Positions 7,346-14,179 of a DNA stretch of 15,654 nt are shown here, piece after piece; the first letter of the stretch is position 1, and every line of letters begins with the position of its first letter. Location: NCBI GenBank assembly GCA_051306415.1, contig JBPPNE010000096.1, positions 1-15,654 on the forward strand, written 5' to 3'. The position numbers and the translations under genes are program-made. The stretch is from CBDDRG01 sp051306415 (GTDB lineage Bacteria > Pseudomonadota > Gammaproteobacteria > Pseudomonadales > Porticoccaceae). Below the pieces are notes generated by a model. It was given only the letters and a program-made list of their open reading frames with translations. It was not told the origin of the DNA and searched no databases.

Positions 7346-8326
7346 GTGAAAGCACCTGTACGCGTTGCCGTGACCGGGGCCGCTGGCCAGATCAGCTATT
7401 CCCTGCTGTTCCGCATTGCCGCCGGCGAAATGCTCGGCCCGGATCAGCAGGTGATTCTGCACATGCTCGAAATCACCCCGGCGCTGAAGGCCCTGCAGGG
7501 CGTTGCAATGGAGCTCGACGACTGCGCGTTTCCACTGCTGGCCGGCATGGTGCCGACCGACGATGCCAACGTCGCGTTCAAGGATGTCGACTATGCGCTG
7601 CTGGTGGGCGCGCGCCCGCGCGGGCCGGGCATGGAGCGCAAGGATCTGCTCGAAGCCAATGCGGCGATTTTCTCGGTGCAGGGCAAGGCTATCAACGACA
7701 ACGCCAAGCGCGGTATCCGCGTGCTGGTGGTCGGCAATCCAGCCAACACCAATGCGCTGATCGCGCAGCGCAATGCGCCGGATATCAATCCCCGCCAGTT
7801 CACCGCGATGACCCGGCTCGATCACAACCGCGCGCTGAGCCAGCTCGCGCAGAAAGCCGGCAAGACCGTCAACGATGTCACCAACATGACGGTCTGGGGC
7901 AATCACTCGGCGACCCAGTACCCGGATATCCACCACGCCAAGGTGGCGGGCAAGGCCGCCATGGAGCTGGTCGAACAGAGCTGGTACGAGGGCGAGTTTA
8001 TCCCCACGGTACAGCAGCGTGGCGCTGCGATCATCAATGCGCGCGGTGCGTCCAGCGCGGCGTCGGCGGCCAATGCCGCGATTGGCCACATGCGGACCTG
8101 GGCCACGGGCACTGCTGCCGGCGACTGGACTAGCATGAGCGTGTTCAGCGATGGCAGTTACGGCATCGCCGAGGGGCTGATCTATTCCTTCCCCTGCCGC
8201 TGCAACAACGGTGAATGGGAGATCGTCCAGGGCCTCGACGTCAACACCTTCTCACGGGCGCGGATGCAGGCCACCGAGCAGGAGCTTATCGAGGAGCGGG
8301 ACGCCGTCACGCATTTGCTGCCCTGA
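7346..8326 (+). CDS. mdh: Malate dehydrogenase (NAD-dependent)
   Basis: The enzyme interconverts malate and oxaloacetate with NAD in the citric acid cycle, in the cytosol. The 326-residue protein has the dinucleotide-binding loop TGAAGQI (residues 10-16), the mobile substrate loop GARPRGPGMERKD, VVGNPANTNA, MTRLDHNRA with Asp159, and VWGNHSATQYPD with catalytic His187. The double Arg (RPR) in the loop marks malate rather than lactate specificity. Length and sequence fit the cytosolic-MDH-like group found in many beta- and gammaproteobacteria, not the E. coli type (312 residues). The start is GTG 7346 with GGAGAG 6-11 nt upstream, and a strong promoter lies before it. A hairpin straddles its stop codon, so it is probably transcribed alone or with partial read-through into the peroxiredoxin gene. 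Confidence 0.95.
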   Translation: MKAPVRVAVTGAAGQISYSLLFRIAAGEMLGPDQQVILHMLEITPALKALQGVAMELDDCAFPLLAGMVPTDDANVAFKDVDYALLVGARPRGPGMERKDLLEANAAIFSVQGKAINDNAKRGIRVLVVGNPANTNALIAQRNAPDINPRQFTAMTRLDHNRALSQLAQKAGKTVNDVTNMTVWGNHSATQYPDIHHAKVAGKAAMELVEQSWYEGEFIPTVQQRGAAIINARGASSAASAANAAIGHMRTWATGTAAGDWTSMSVFSDGSYGIAEGLIYSFPCRCNNGEWEIVQGLDVNTFSRARMQATEQELIEERDAVTHLLP

Positions 8327-8356
8327 TACCGGCCCACGCCGAACTGGCCAGGGCAG
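8318..8356 (+). terminator. Hairpin overlapping the mdh stop (possible weak terminator)
   Basis: CTGCCCTG (8318-8325) and CAGGGCAG (8349-8356) are perfect inverse complements around a 23-nt loop that contains a further short GGCC pair. The left arm covers the last codons and stop of mdh. There is no T-run after it, so it may stabilise the mdh mRNA 3' end or act with Rho rather than as an intrinsic terminator. Confidence 0.35.
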
Positions 8357-8380
8357 TCGCTAACTGAGAGGACAATAGAG

Positions 8381-8857
8381 ATGGAATACCCGAAAATAGG
8401 CAACTTGGCGCCTGCTTTTACGCTGTTAAATCAGCGCGGCGAAGCGGTCAGCCTGAAGGATTTTCGCGGCCATCAGCACATTGTGCTGTATTTCTATCCG
8501 AAGGCGATGACACCTGGATGTAGCGTGCAGGCCTGCGCCATCCGCGACCATCGCGCTGCCTTTGCGGATCTCGGCACGGTGGTGCTGGGCGTCAGCCCGG
8601 ACCCGGTGGCTCGCCTGCAGAAGTTTGCCGCCAGGGATCATCTCGACTTCGATCTGCTCGCCGACGAAGATCATGCCGTGGCGCAGAAATACGGCGTCTG
8701 GGGACTCAAGAAGTTCATGGGCAAAGAGTACATGGGCCTGCTGCGCACCACGTTCATCATTGCCAAAGACGGTCGCCTCAAATATGTCATGGATAAAGTC
8801 AACACCAAGACCCACCACGACGATGTCCGCGCCTGGATCACCCAGCATCTGAAATAA
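8381..8857 (+). CDS. bcp: Thioredoxin-dependent peroxiredoxin, Bcp/PrxQ type
   Basis: The protein reduces hydrogen peroxide and alkyl hydroperoxides in the cytosol using thioredoxin. At 158 residues it has the Bcp layout: VLYFYPKAMTPGC with peroxidatic Cys47, and Cys52 five residues later in SVQAC as the resolving residue of the atypical 2-Cys mechanism. Later come the LLADED segment, the YGVWG segment and RTTFIIAKDG, the conserved Arg-containing strand. It starts at ATG 8381 with GAGAGG about 10 nt upstream. It lies 54 bp after mdh and 67 bp before yajC. The PKAMTPGC wording matches enterobacterial Bcp as I remember it. Confidence 0.93.
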   Translation: MEYPKIGNLAPAFTLLNQRGEAVSLKDFRGHQHIVLYFYPKAMTPGCSVQACAIRDHRAAFADLGTVVLGVSPDPVARLQKFAARDHLDFDLLADEDHAVAQKYGVWGLKKFMGKEYMGLLRTTFIIAKDGRLKYVMDKVNTKTHHDDVRAWITQHLK

Positions 8858-8876
8858 AGCGGTGTATCTGAAATAA
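8847..8876 (+). repeat. 11-bp direct repeat around the bcp stop codon
   Basis: ATCTGAAATAA occurs at 8847-8857, where it encodes the last codons and TAA of bcp, and again at 8866-8876, 19 bp later. The second copy is non-coding. It looks like a small tandem duplication of the gene end. Confidence 0.6.
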
Positions 8877-8924
8877 CACGGCGTCACGTCGGCGTCGCCA
8901 TCAACCGATTACTGGAGTAGCTCG

Positions 8925-9257
8925 ATGTCTTTTTCGCTTCCGTCCGCCCTCGCCGCCGACCCGGCTACGCCCGGTCAACCCAACCCGATGATCACCGTGC
9001 TGATGTTCGGCGGGCTGTTCCTGTTCATGTACCTGCTGGTGATCCGGCCCCAGCGCAAGCGCCAGAAAGAGCACCAGACGTTGGTGACGAACCTGGCCAA
9101 GGGTGACGAAGTGGTCACCACCAGCGGCATCCTCGGCAAGATTGCCAAGATCGACGGTGACTACCTGGTGCTGGAGGTCTCCGACAAGATGGAGCTCAAA
9201 TTTCAGCGCTCGGCGGTGCATGCGGTGCTGCCCAAGGGCACGATCAAGGCAATCTGA
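8925..9257 (+). CDS. yajC: Sec translocon accessory subunit YajC
   Basis: YajC is a small inner-membrane protein that associates with SecD-SecF and the SecYEG channel. The 110-residue product has a short N-terminus, one transmembrane helix (about residues 23-40) ending in the family hallmark IRPQRKR, and a cytoplasmic domain with LAKGDEVVTTSGILGKI. Length is normal. ATG 8925 has GGAG about 8 nt upstream. In most gammaproteobacteria yajC is followed by secD and secF and preceded by tgt; here it lies between bcp and a D-cysteine desulfhydrase gene. It may have been separated from secDF or be a second copy. Confidence 0.93.
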   Translation: MSFSLPSALAADPATPGQPNPMITVLMFGGLFLFMYLLVIRPQRKRQKEHQTLVTNLAKGDEVVTTSGILGKIAKIDGDYLVLEVSDKMELKFQRSAVHAVLPKGTIKAI

Positions 9258-9298
9258 CGGGCGGGTTGATCTGCACCAGGCGGGGCGATCTGATCGAC

Positions 9299-10297
9299 AT
9301 GGTCGCGTATCCCGAACGGCTCTCGCTGGCGCAGTTGCCGACGCCGCTGCAACCGCTGGAGCGCCTGAGTGCGGAACTTGGCGGCCCGCGCATCTGGGTC
9401 AAGCGCGATGATCTGACCGGCTGTGCCGCCAGCGGCAACAAAATCCGCAAGCTCGAATTCACCCTCGCCCGCGTGCTTGGCGAGGGTGCCGATACGCTGA
9501 TTACCTGTGGTGGCATCCAATCCAATCACTGCCGCGCCACCGCCATTCTCGGTGCCCAGCTCGGCCTCAAGGTGCATCTTATCCTGCGCGACGAAGGCGA
9601 GCAGAGCGCGCTGCCCGATGGCAACCTGCTCCTCGACTATCTCGCCGGCGCCGAGGTCTCGATCTATCTCCGCGACGACTTCCAGCGCCGATTGCCGGCG
9701 CTGTTCCAGCATTGGATCGATCACTACCTTGATACCGGCCGCAAGCCCTATCCGATTCCGACCGGTGCCAGCGATGGCCACGGGGTCTGGGGCTATGTCC
9801 GCTGCGCGGAGGAGCTCCGCGCCGATTTTGACCGTGTTGGCATCGCACCTGGGGCGATTGTTCATGCCACCGGTTCCGGCGGTACCCAGGCGGGGTTGAC
9901 GGCGGGCGCCCATCTGCATTGCCTCGGCGCCCGCGTGATCGGCATCGCGGTGTGCGATGACGCCGCCTGGTTCGAGCGCAAGGTGCGCGCCGATCTCGTC
10001 CACTGGCAACAGCACTACGGCATCGATATCGACATCGATCAGCTTGCTATCGAGGTCAACGACCAGTACATCGGCCCCGGCTACGGTCAGGCGACCGCGG
10101 CGGTCTTCGCCACCATCAAAACCCTCGCCAGGGTGGAGGGCTTGATCCTCGATCCGGTCTATACGGGCAAAGGTTTCCACGGCCTGATGGAGGAAATCCG
10201 CCGCGGTAGTTTTCGCGACATGGCGGATATTGTCTTTGTCCACACCGGCGGTATCTTCGGCCTGTTCGCCCAGCGCAGTCAGCTCGCACTCGGCTGA
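9299..10297 (+). CDS. dcyD: D-cysteine desulfhydrase (PLP-dependent, ACC-deaminase family)
   Basis: This fold-type II PLP enzyme breaks D-cysteine to pyruvate, ammonia and sulfide. The 332-residue protein has KRDDLTG, the GNKIRKLE motif with Lys48 as the expected PLP lysine, and GGIQSNHCRAT with Ser75-Asn76-His77. Two positions separate D-cysteine desulfhydrase from ACC deaminase. Where the deaminase has Glu in DPVYEGK this protein has Thr289 (DPVYTGK), and where it has Leu near the C-terminus this one has Thr316 (HTGG). Both favour DcyD. ATG 9299 was chosen because conserved sequence starts right after it; a TTG at 9266 in the same frame would add eleven poorly conserved residues. GGCGGGG lies upstream, a little far for an ideal ribosome site. 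It is 41 bp after yajC and may be co-transcribed. It would supply sulfide in a region rich in cysteine-regulon genes. Confidence 0.85.
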   Translation: MVAYPERLSLAQLPTPLQPLERLSAELGGPRIWVKRDDLTGCAASGNKIRKLEFTLARVLGEGADTLITCGGIQSNHCRATAILGAQLGLKVHLILRDEGEQSALPDGNLLLDYLAGAEVSIYLRDDFQRRLPALFQHWIDHYLDTGRKPYPIPTGASDGHGVWGYVRCAEELRADFDRVGIAPGAIVHATGSGGTQAGLTAGAHLHCLGARVIGIAVCDDAAWFERKVRADLVHWQQHYGIDIDIDQLAIEVNDQYIGPGYGQATAAVFATIKTLARVEGLILDPVYTGKGFHGLMEEIRRGSFRDMADIVFVHTGGIFGLFAQRSQLALG

Positions 10298-10304
10298 AGC
10301 GGCA

Positions 10305-10345
10305 TGCAACGGCGGTTGTTGCAGGTGCCGGCTCTGGGGTATGGT
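10305..10345 (+). promoter_or_regulatory. Possible promoter and dyad before the 5'-nucleotidase gene
   Basis: TTGTTG (10316-10321) and TATGGT (10340-10345), 18 bp apart, could form a weak sigma-70 promoter. TGCAAC (10305-10310) and GTTGCA (10318-10323) form a 6-bp dyad with a 7-nt spacer over the -35. The dyad could be an operator or the remains of a dcyD terminator. Confidence 0.3.
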
Positions 10346-10380
10346 GGAAACCGGATTGCAGTCGATAAAGGAAAATTTCG

Positions 10381-11283
10381 TTGACCACCAATTTCGGCGA
10401 CAAGCTGATTATTGCGATTTCTTCCCGGGTGCTGTTCGACTTGACCGCAAGTCACGAGGTCTACCAGAACACCGGGCTCGAAGCCTATGCCCGCTATCAA
10501 ATCGATCACGAGGACGAGGTGCTCGCGCCCGGTGATGCCTTTCCGCTGGTGCAGAAACTCCTGCGCATCAATGACAAGCTGGGCGGCGACCCCCGCGTCG
10601 AAGTGATCTTGCTGTCGCGCAATACGGCCGACACCGGGCTGCGCATTTTCAACTCCATCGAACACCACGGCCTCAACATCACCCGTGCCGCCTTTTGCGG
10701 TGGCACCAGCCCCTACCGCTACGTCAATGCCTTCGGCTGCCATCTGTTTTTGTCCACCCATGCCGAGGATGTCCGCAACGCCCTCAAGAACGGCGTTGCC
10801 GCGGCGACGCTGCTGCCCTCGGCGAACACCCAGTCGTCGCCCGATGAAGTGCGCTTTGCCTTCGATGGCGATGCGGTGCTGTTTTCCGACGAAGCCGAGC
10901 GGGTGTACAAGGAAAAGGGTTTGCAGGAATTTTCGCGCAGCGAGAAGGAGGCCGCCAAGACACCATTGAGCGGCGGCCCATTCAAGAGCTTCCTGCAGGC
11001 GCTGCATAGCTTGCAGGCCGAGTTTCCCCCCGATACTGGACCTATCCGTACGGCACTGGTCACCGCGCGCTCGGCGCCCGCCCATGAGCGCGTCGTGCGC
11101 ACCCTGCGCGAGTGGAAGATCCGCATCGACGAATCCCTGTTTCTCGGTGGTCTGAGCAAGGGCGAGTTTCTGCGCGCCTATGGCGCCGATGTCTTTTTTG
11201 ATGACCAGCAGCAGCATTGCGAGTCTGCCAGTCCACACGTCGCCACTGGCCATGTGCCGCATGGGGTGGCTAACGAAAGTTAG
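10381..11283 (+). CDS. Cytosolic 5'-nucleotidase, cN-I-like family
   Basis: The family hydrolyses nucleoside 5'-monophosphates; the best-studied members are the animal AMP-preferring cN-I enzymes (NT5C1A/B). The 300-residue protein carries the signature of this group near its N-terminus, IAISSRVLFDLTASHEVY (residues 11-28), where animal enzymes read IAVSSRALF. Further conserved stretches are LLRINDKL, VILLSRNTADTGLRIFNSI, FCGGTSPYRYVNAF and FLGGLSKGEFL, and the C-terminus has ADVFFDDQ with paired Asp. No signal peptide is seen, so it is cytosolic. The start is TTG 10381: AAGGAA stands about 8 nt upstream and conserved sequence begins almost at once. It lies 83 bp after dcyD and converges on tauE. 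The family is clear; the preferred nucleotide in bacteria is not known to me. Confidence 0.85.
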   Translation: MTTNFGDKLIIAISSRVLFDLTASHEVYQNTGLEAYARYQIDHEDEVLAPGDAFPLVQKLLRINDKLGGDPRVEVILLSRNTADTGLRIFNSIEHHGLNITRAAFCGGTSPYRYVNAFGCHLFLSTHAEDVRNALKNGVAAATLLPSANTQSSPDEVRFAFDGDAVLFSDEAERVYKEKGLQEFSRSEKEAAKTPLSGGPFKSFLQALHSLQAEFPPDTGPIRTALVTARSAPAHERVVRTLREWKIRIDESLFLGGLSKGEFLRAYGADVFFDDQQQHCESASPHVATGHVPHGVANES

Positions 11284-11354
11284 CTGTGCCTCAAAGCGCT
11301 GGTGGATTCGTCTCTCTGGGATATCAGTGGCAAGCTACTCGCAGAGGCATTTTC

Positions 11355-12143
11355 TCAAGGCCAGGCGAAGCGAATGCCCAGCGTCAGCAAAATGGTGGCG
11401 AGCACCGGTTGCAGCACCTGATGGGGTATTGCGGTGGCCAGGCGGGTGCCGATGTGGATGGCGGGCAGCGAGCCCGCGAGCAGGCAGGTGAGCAGTTTGA
11501 AATCGACGTTGCCGAGCAGCAACAGGTGGCCGAGTCCGGCGATCAGTGTCAGCGGTACCGCGTGCGCGATGTCCGTACCCACCACTTGGAGCGCGGGGAG
11601 GCGTGAATACAGCGTCATCAAGAGCGCCGCGCAAAGTGCTCCCGCTCCCACCGATGACAGGGTGACGAAGATACCGAGAAACACGCCAGCGACAAAGGTG
11701 ATGGGTTTGGCGTTGGCGTTGCAGTATTGGCTCCAGCGGCTTTCCGGGCGCTCGCCGTTGGGGCGCAGAAACCGCTTCAGCAGGAGGACCAACGCCGTCA
11801 GTATCAACATGATACCCAGGCTGGTGGTCAGAATGCCCTTGTACTCGTCCGCGTTGGTGAAAATAGTATGCAGGGTGAGGCTGGTCAGCAAAGAGGCCGG
11901 AATGCTGCCAGCGGCGAGGAGCACGACGATTGTCCAATCGACTGTTTTTCGCCGTGTATGCGTGATCGCGGCACCCATTTTGGTGATGGACGCATACAAC
12001 AGGTCGGTGCCGATCGCGACGTTGTAGGGAAAGCCAAACAGGATCAGTAACGGCGTCATCAGCGAACCACCACCAACTCCGGTCATCCCGATCGCAAGGC
12101 CAACGCCAGCGCCGGCGAGAATGTAGAGCAGGATGTCGGTCAA
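11355..12143 (-). CDS. TauE/SafE-family sulfite (anion) exporter
   Basis: This is an inner-membrane permease of the TauE/SafE family, whose members export sulfite, sulfoacetate or related organosulfur anions. The 262-residue protein has an N-terminal helix with the glycine motif GMTGVGGGSLMTPLL, and a second matching repeat near the middle with LSSVGAGALCAALL. About seven or eight hydrophobic segments are visible, with a basic loop (RFLRPNGERPESR) between the halves. The start codon on the minus strand is TTG (12141-12143). No ATG is in frame nearby, the upstream ATG is out of frame, and no good ribosome site is seen, so expression may be low. It is divergent from cysB, 147 bp away. With cysB and cysH as neighbours, a role in removing excess sulfite made during sulfate assimilation is plausible but inferred from position. 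Confidence 0.86.
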   Translation of the reverse strand: MTDILLYILAGAGVGLAIGMTGVGGGSLMTPLLILFGFPYNVAIGTDLLYASITKMGAAITHTRRKTVDWTIVVLLAAGSIPASLLTSLTLHTIFTNADEYKGILTTSLGIMLILTALVLLLKRFLRPNGERPESRWSQYCNANAKPITFVAGVFLGIFVTLSSVGAGALCAALLMTLYSRLPALQVVGTDIAHAVPLTLIAGLGHLLLLGNVDFKLLTCLLAGSLPAIHIGTRLATAIPHQVLQPVLATILLTLGIRFAWP

Positions 12144-12290
12144 GGTGCGGCTACCATCGGCAGAACTTCATTGGATCAGACAGCTAATGTGCGGGTAACT
12201 AATTCGCTGGCAACTTTAGTGTCGGTAATCTATTCTTCAAAGGAATAATTACTTATATTTTTATACGATTGTTAGCGGAGACTTGCCAAG
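12144..12290. promoter_or_regulatory. tauE-cysB divergent control region with a LysR-type dyad
   Basis: This 147-bp divergent spacer is clearly more AT-rich than its surroundings near cysB. It contains TATTC (12231-12235), seven bases, then GAATA (12243-12247). The inner TTC-N7-GAA is exactly the T-N11-A dyad of LysR-type regulators. The AT-rich stretch 12246-12270 could hold a cysB -10 (TATATT at 12254 or TATACG at 12262), which would put the dyad over or near the -35, as expected for autoregulation by CysB. No firm -35 is recognised. The cysB ribosome site is AGCGGAG (12274-12280). Confidence 0.45.
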
Positions 12291-13265
12291 ATGAAGCTAC
12301 AGCAGTTGCGTTATATCTGGGAGGTGGCGCACCACGATCTCAATGTGTCGGCGACGGCGCAGAGTCTGTACACCTCCCAGCCGGGTATCAGCAAGCAGAT
12401 TCGCCTGCTGGAGGATGAGCTGGGGGTCGAGATCTTCACTCGCAGCGGCAAGCATCTGACGCGGGTAACGCCCGGCGGCGAAATGGTGCTGGCGATTGCC
12501 GGCGAAATTCTCGGCAAGGTCGAAAGCATCAAGCGCCTGTGTCAGGAGTACCGCTCGCCGGACAAGGGCAGTCTGTCCATTGCGACGACCCACACCCAGG
12601 CGCGCTATGCGTTGCCCAGTGTTATCAAGGCGTTCATCGCCAAGTATCCCGAAGTATCGCTGCACATGCACCAGGGCAACCCGATGCAGATTGCCGAACT
12701 GGCGGCGGATGGCAGCGTTGATTTCGCGATTGCCACCGAGGCGATGGAGTTGTTCAACAATCTGCTGATGATGCCCTGTTACCGCTGGAACCGTTGCATC
12801 GTCGTGCCCCGCGGCCACCCGCTGTGCGAGGCGTCGCCGCTGACGCTGGAGGACGTCGCCCAATATCCGATCGTGACCTATGTGTTCGGGTTCACCGGAC
12901 GCTCAAAGCTCGACGAGGCGTTTCGCGAAAAGGGGTTGGAGCCCCGGGTGGTGTTCACCGCAACGGATGCAGACGTGATCAAGACCTATGTTCGCCTGGG
13001 TCTGGGTATTGGCATCATCGCGCACATGGCCTACGAGCCGGAGGCGGACAGCGATCTGGTCACCCTCGAAGCCAAACACCTGTTCAAATCCAGCATCACC
13101 CGCATCGGTTTCCGGCGCGGCACCTATTTGCGCGGCTTCATGTACGATTTCATTCAGGGCTTTGCCCCCCACCTGACCCGGGAGCTGGTGGACAAAGCCT
13201 GCTCCCTCGGCTCCGGCGATGAGTTGGACGAGCTGTTTGCGTCGCTGGCGTTGCCCGAATATTGA
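12291..13265 (+). CDS. cysB: LysR-type regulator of the cysteine regulon, CysB
   Basis: CysB activates sulfate uptake and reduction genes when O-acetylserine or N-acetylserine accumulates, and usually represses its own gene. The 324-residue protein matches the family length. Its N-terminal winged helix-turn-helix begins MKLQQLRYIWEVA and continues through VSATAQSLYTSQPGISKQI (about residues 18-38). The co-inducer-binding domain has the CysB hallmark IATTHTQARYALP around residues 97-109, with Thr/Gln residues that contact the acidic ligand, and FTGRS near residue 203. The start is ATG 12291 with AGCGGAG ten nt upstream. It is divergent from tauE and convergent with cysH. Cbl is the closest alternative, but the cysH neighbourhood and whole-length resemblance favour CysB. 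Confidence 0.95.
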   Translation: MKLQQLRYIWEVAHHDLNVSATAQSLYTSQPGISKQIRLLEDELGVEIFTRSGKHLTRVTPGGEMVLAIAGEILGKVESIKRLCQEYRSPDKGSLSIATTHTQARYALPSVIKAFIAKYPEVSLHMHQGNPMQIAELAADGSVDFAIATEAMELFNNLLMMPCYRWNRCIVVPRGHPLCEASPLTLEDVAQYPIVTYVFGFTGRSKLDEAFREKGLEPRVVFTATDADVIKTYVRLGLGIGIIAHMAYEPEADSDLVTLEAKHLFKSSITRIGFRRGTYLRGFMYDFIQGFAPHLTRELVDKACSLGSGDELDELFASLALPEY

Positions 13266-13317
13266 GTTGATCGGGCGGTGGCTTCGTCACCTCGGTCGTT
13301 ACATCAAAGCAAGACGC

Positions 13318-14046
13318 TCAAATTTCGATATTGACCGCGTGCAGTCCGCACTCCTTCTTGGTGGCTTCCTCCCACCACCAGCGACCTTCGCGTTCGTGCT
13401 GGCCCGGACCCACCGGGCGGGTGCAGGGTTCGCAACCGATACTGATATAACCCCGGTCGTGGAGTTCATTGTAGGGCACGCCGTTGTCGCGGATATAAGC
13501 CCACACCTGCGCCGAGGACCAGTTGGCCAGCGGGTTGAATTTGGTGAGGGTCTCGCCGCCGCGCGCGAAGCCGGCGTCGTGCTGGATGACGGGAATTTCG
13601 GCGCGCGTGTTGGGGCTCTGATCCTTGCGCTGCCCAGTGATCCAGGCATCGACTTGCAGCAATTTGCGGCGCAGCGGCGCGATTTTGCGCACACCGCAGC
13701 ATTCCTTGTGGTCGTCCTGATAAAAACTGAACAGGCCTTTCGCCTTGACGAAACTTTGCAATGCCTCGGCTTCCGGGGCCATCAGTTCGATGGAGATAGC
13801 GTAGTGATCGCGCACGGCTTCGATGAAACGGTAGGTTTCCGGGTGCAGGCGACCGGTATCGAGGCAGAAAACCTGAATGTCCTTGCGGATTTTGTGGGCC
13901 ATGTCCACCAGTACGACATCCTCGGCACCACTGAAGGAGATCGCGATGCGATCAAATTCGGTCAGCGCATAGCCGAGAATCGCCTGCGGCGATTGGCTCG
14001 CGAGAGTTGATTCCAGATCGACGACATCAATCAGTTTTTGCGCCAT
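13318..14046 (-). CDS. cysH: Adenylyl-sulfate (APS) reductase, [4Fe-4S] type
   Basis: The enzyme reduces APS to sulfite and AMP with thioredoxin, the key step of assimilatory sulfate reduction in the cytosol. The 242-residue protein has the phosphosulfate-binding loop SFSGAEDVVLVD (residues 37-48), LDTGRLHPETY, and a C-terminal KKECGLH with catalytic Cys233. It also has Cys116-Cys117 (KECCGVRK) and Cys205/Cys208 (GCEPC), the four ligands of a [4Fe-4S] cluster. That set marks APS-using enzymes, as in Pseudomonas and plants, and is absent from enterobacterial PAPS reductases. The start is ATG 14044-14046 on the minus strand; the ribosome site is poor, with three 15-bp repeats just upstream. It converges on cysB across 52 bp and is divergent from thrH. 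CysB control is expected from family knowledge. Confidence 0.95.
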   Translation of the reverse strand: MAQKLIDVVDLESTLASQSPQAILGYALTEFDRIAISFSGAEDVVLVDMAHKIRKDIQVFCLDTGRLHPETYRFIEAVRDHYAISIELMAPEAEALQSFVKAKGLFSFYQDDHKECCGVRKIAPLRRKLLQVDAWITGQRKDQSPNTRAEIPVIQHDAGFARGGETLTKFNPLANWSSAQVWAYIRDNGVPYNELHDRGYISIGCEPCTRPVGPGQHEREGRWWWEEATKKECGLHAVNIEI

Positions 14047-14057
14047 GGTGGGGATCC

Positions 14058-14102
14058 GCTGTGGGTGGTAATGCTGTGGGTGGCAGCGCTGTGGGTGGCA
14101 AG
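14058..14102 (-). repeat. Three tandem 15-bp repeats in the cysH leader
   Basis: On the plus strand the units are GCTGTGGGTGGTAAT (14058-14072), GCTGTGGGTGGCAGC (14073-14087) and GCTGTGGGTGGCAAG (14088-14102), sharing an 11-bp core plus a variable tail. On the coding strand of cysH the core reads CCACCCACAGC. The last unit ends 11 bp before the cysH ATG. If the promoter proposed at 14119-14147 is right, the repeats are within the transcribed leader. Confidence 0.85.
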
Positions 14103-14118
14103 AGAGGGCGAGGGCGGC

Positions 14119-14147
14119 ACTATAGCAAAGGCAATTTGCCCGGAAAA
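14119..14147 (-). promoter_or_regulatory. Candidate extended -10 promoter for cysH
   Basis: Read on the minus strand, TGC-TATAGT (14127-14119) is a good extended -10. The -35 at 17-bp spacing is TTTTCC (14147-14142), only three of six matches, which is usual for an activated promoter. GGCAATTTGCC (14130-14140), an 11-bp odd-centred palindrome, lies in the spacer. The AT-rich stretch 14148-14176 just upstream is where an activator such as CysB would be expected to bind. Confidence 0.45.
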
Positions 14148-14179
14148 AGATTAAGAGGCTATAGATTTATAACTGTCAT

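Noticed and set aside
9299..10297. ACC deaminase
   Set aside because: The Glu and Leu positions that define ACC deaminase are both Thr.
9203..10309. A 368-codon minus-strand open frame opposite yajC and dcyD
   Set aside because: It shadows two well-supported genes and shows no family signature. The same holds for the frame at 10279-11262 opposite the 5'-nucleotidase.
13266..13317. An intrinsic terminator between convergent cysB and cysH
   Set aside because: Only a short GGTG/CACC stem with no T-run in either direction is visible.
13318..14046. PAPS reductase of the enterobacterial type
   Set aside because: The protein has the Cys-Cys and Cys-x-x-Cys cluster ligands that PAPS reductases lack.
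14058..14102. A minimal CRISPR array
   Set aside because: Units are 15 bp and directly adjacent with no spacers; there are no cas genes.
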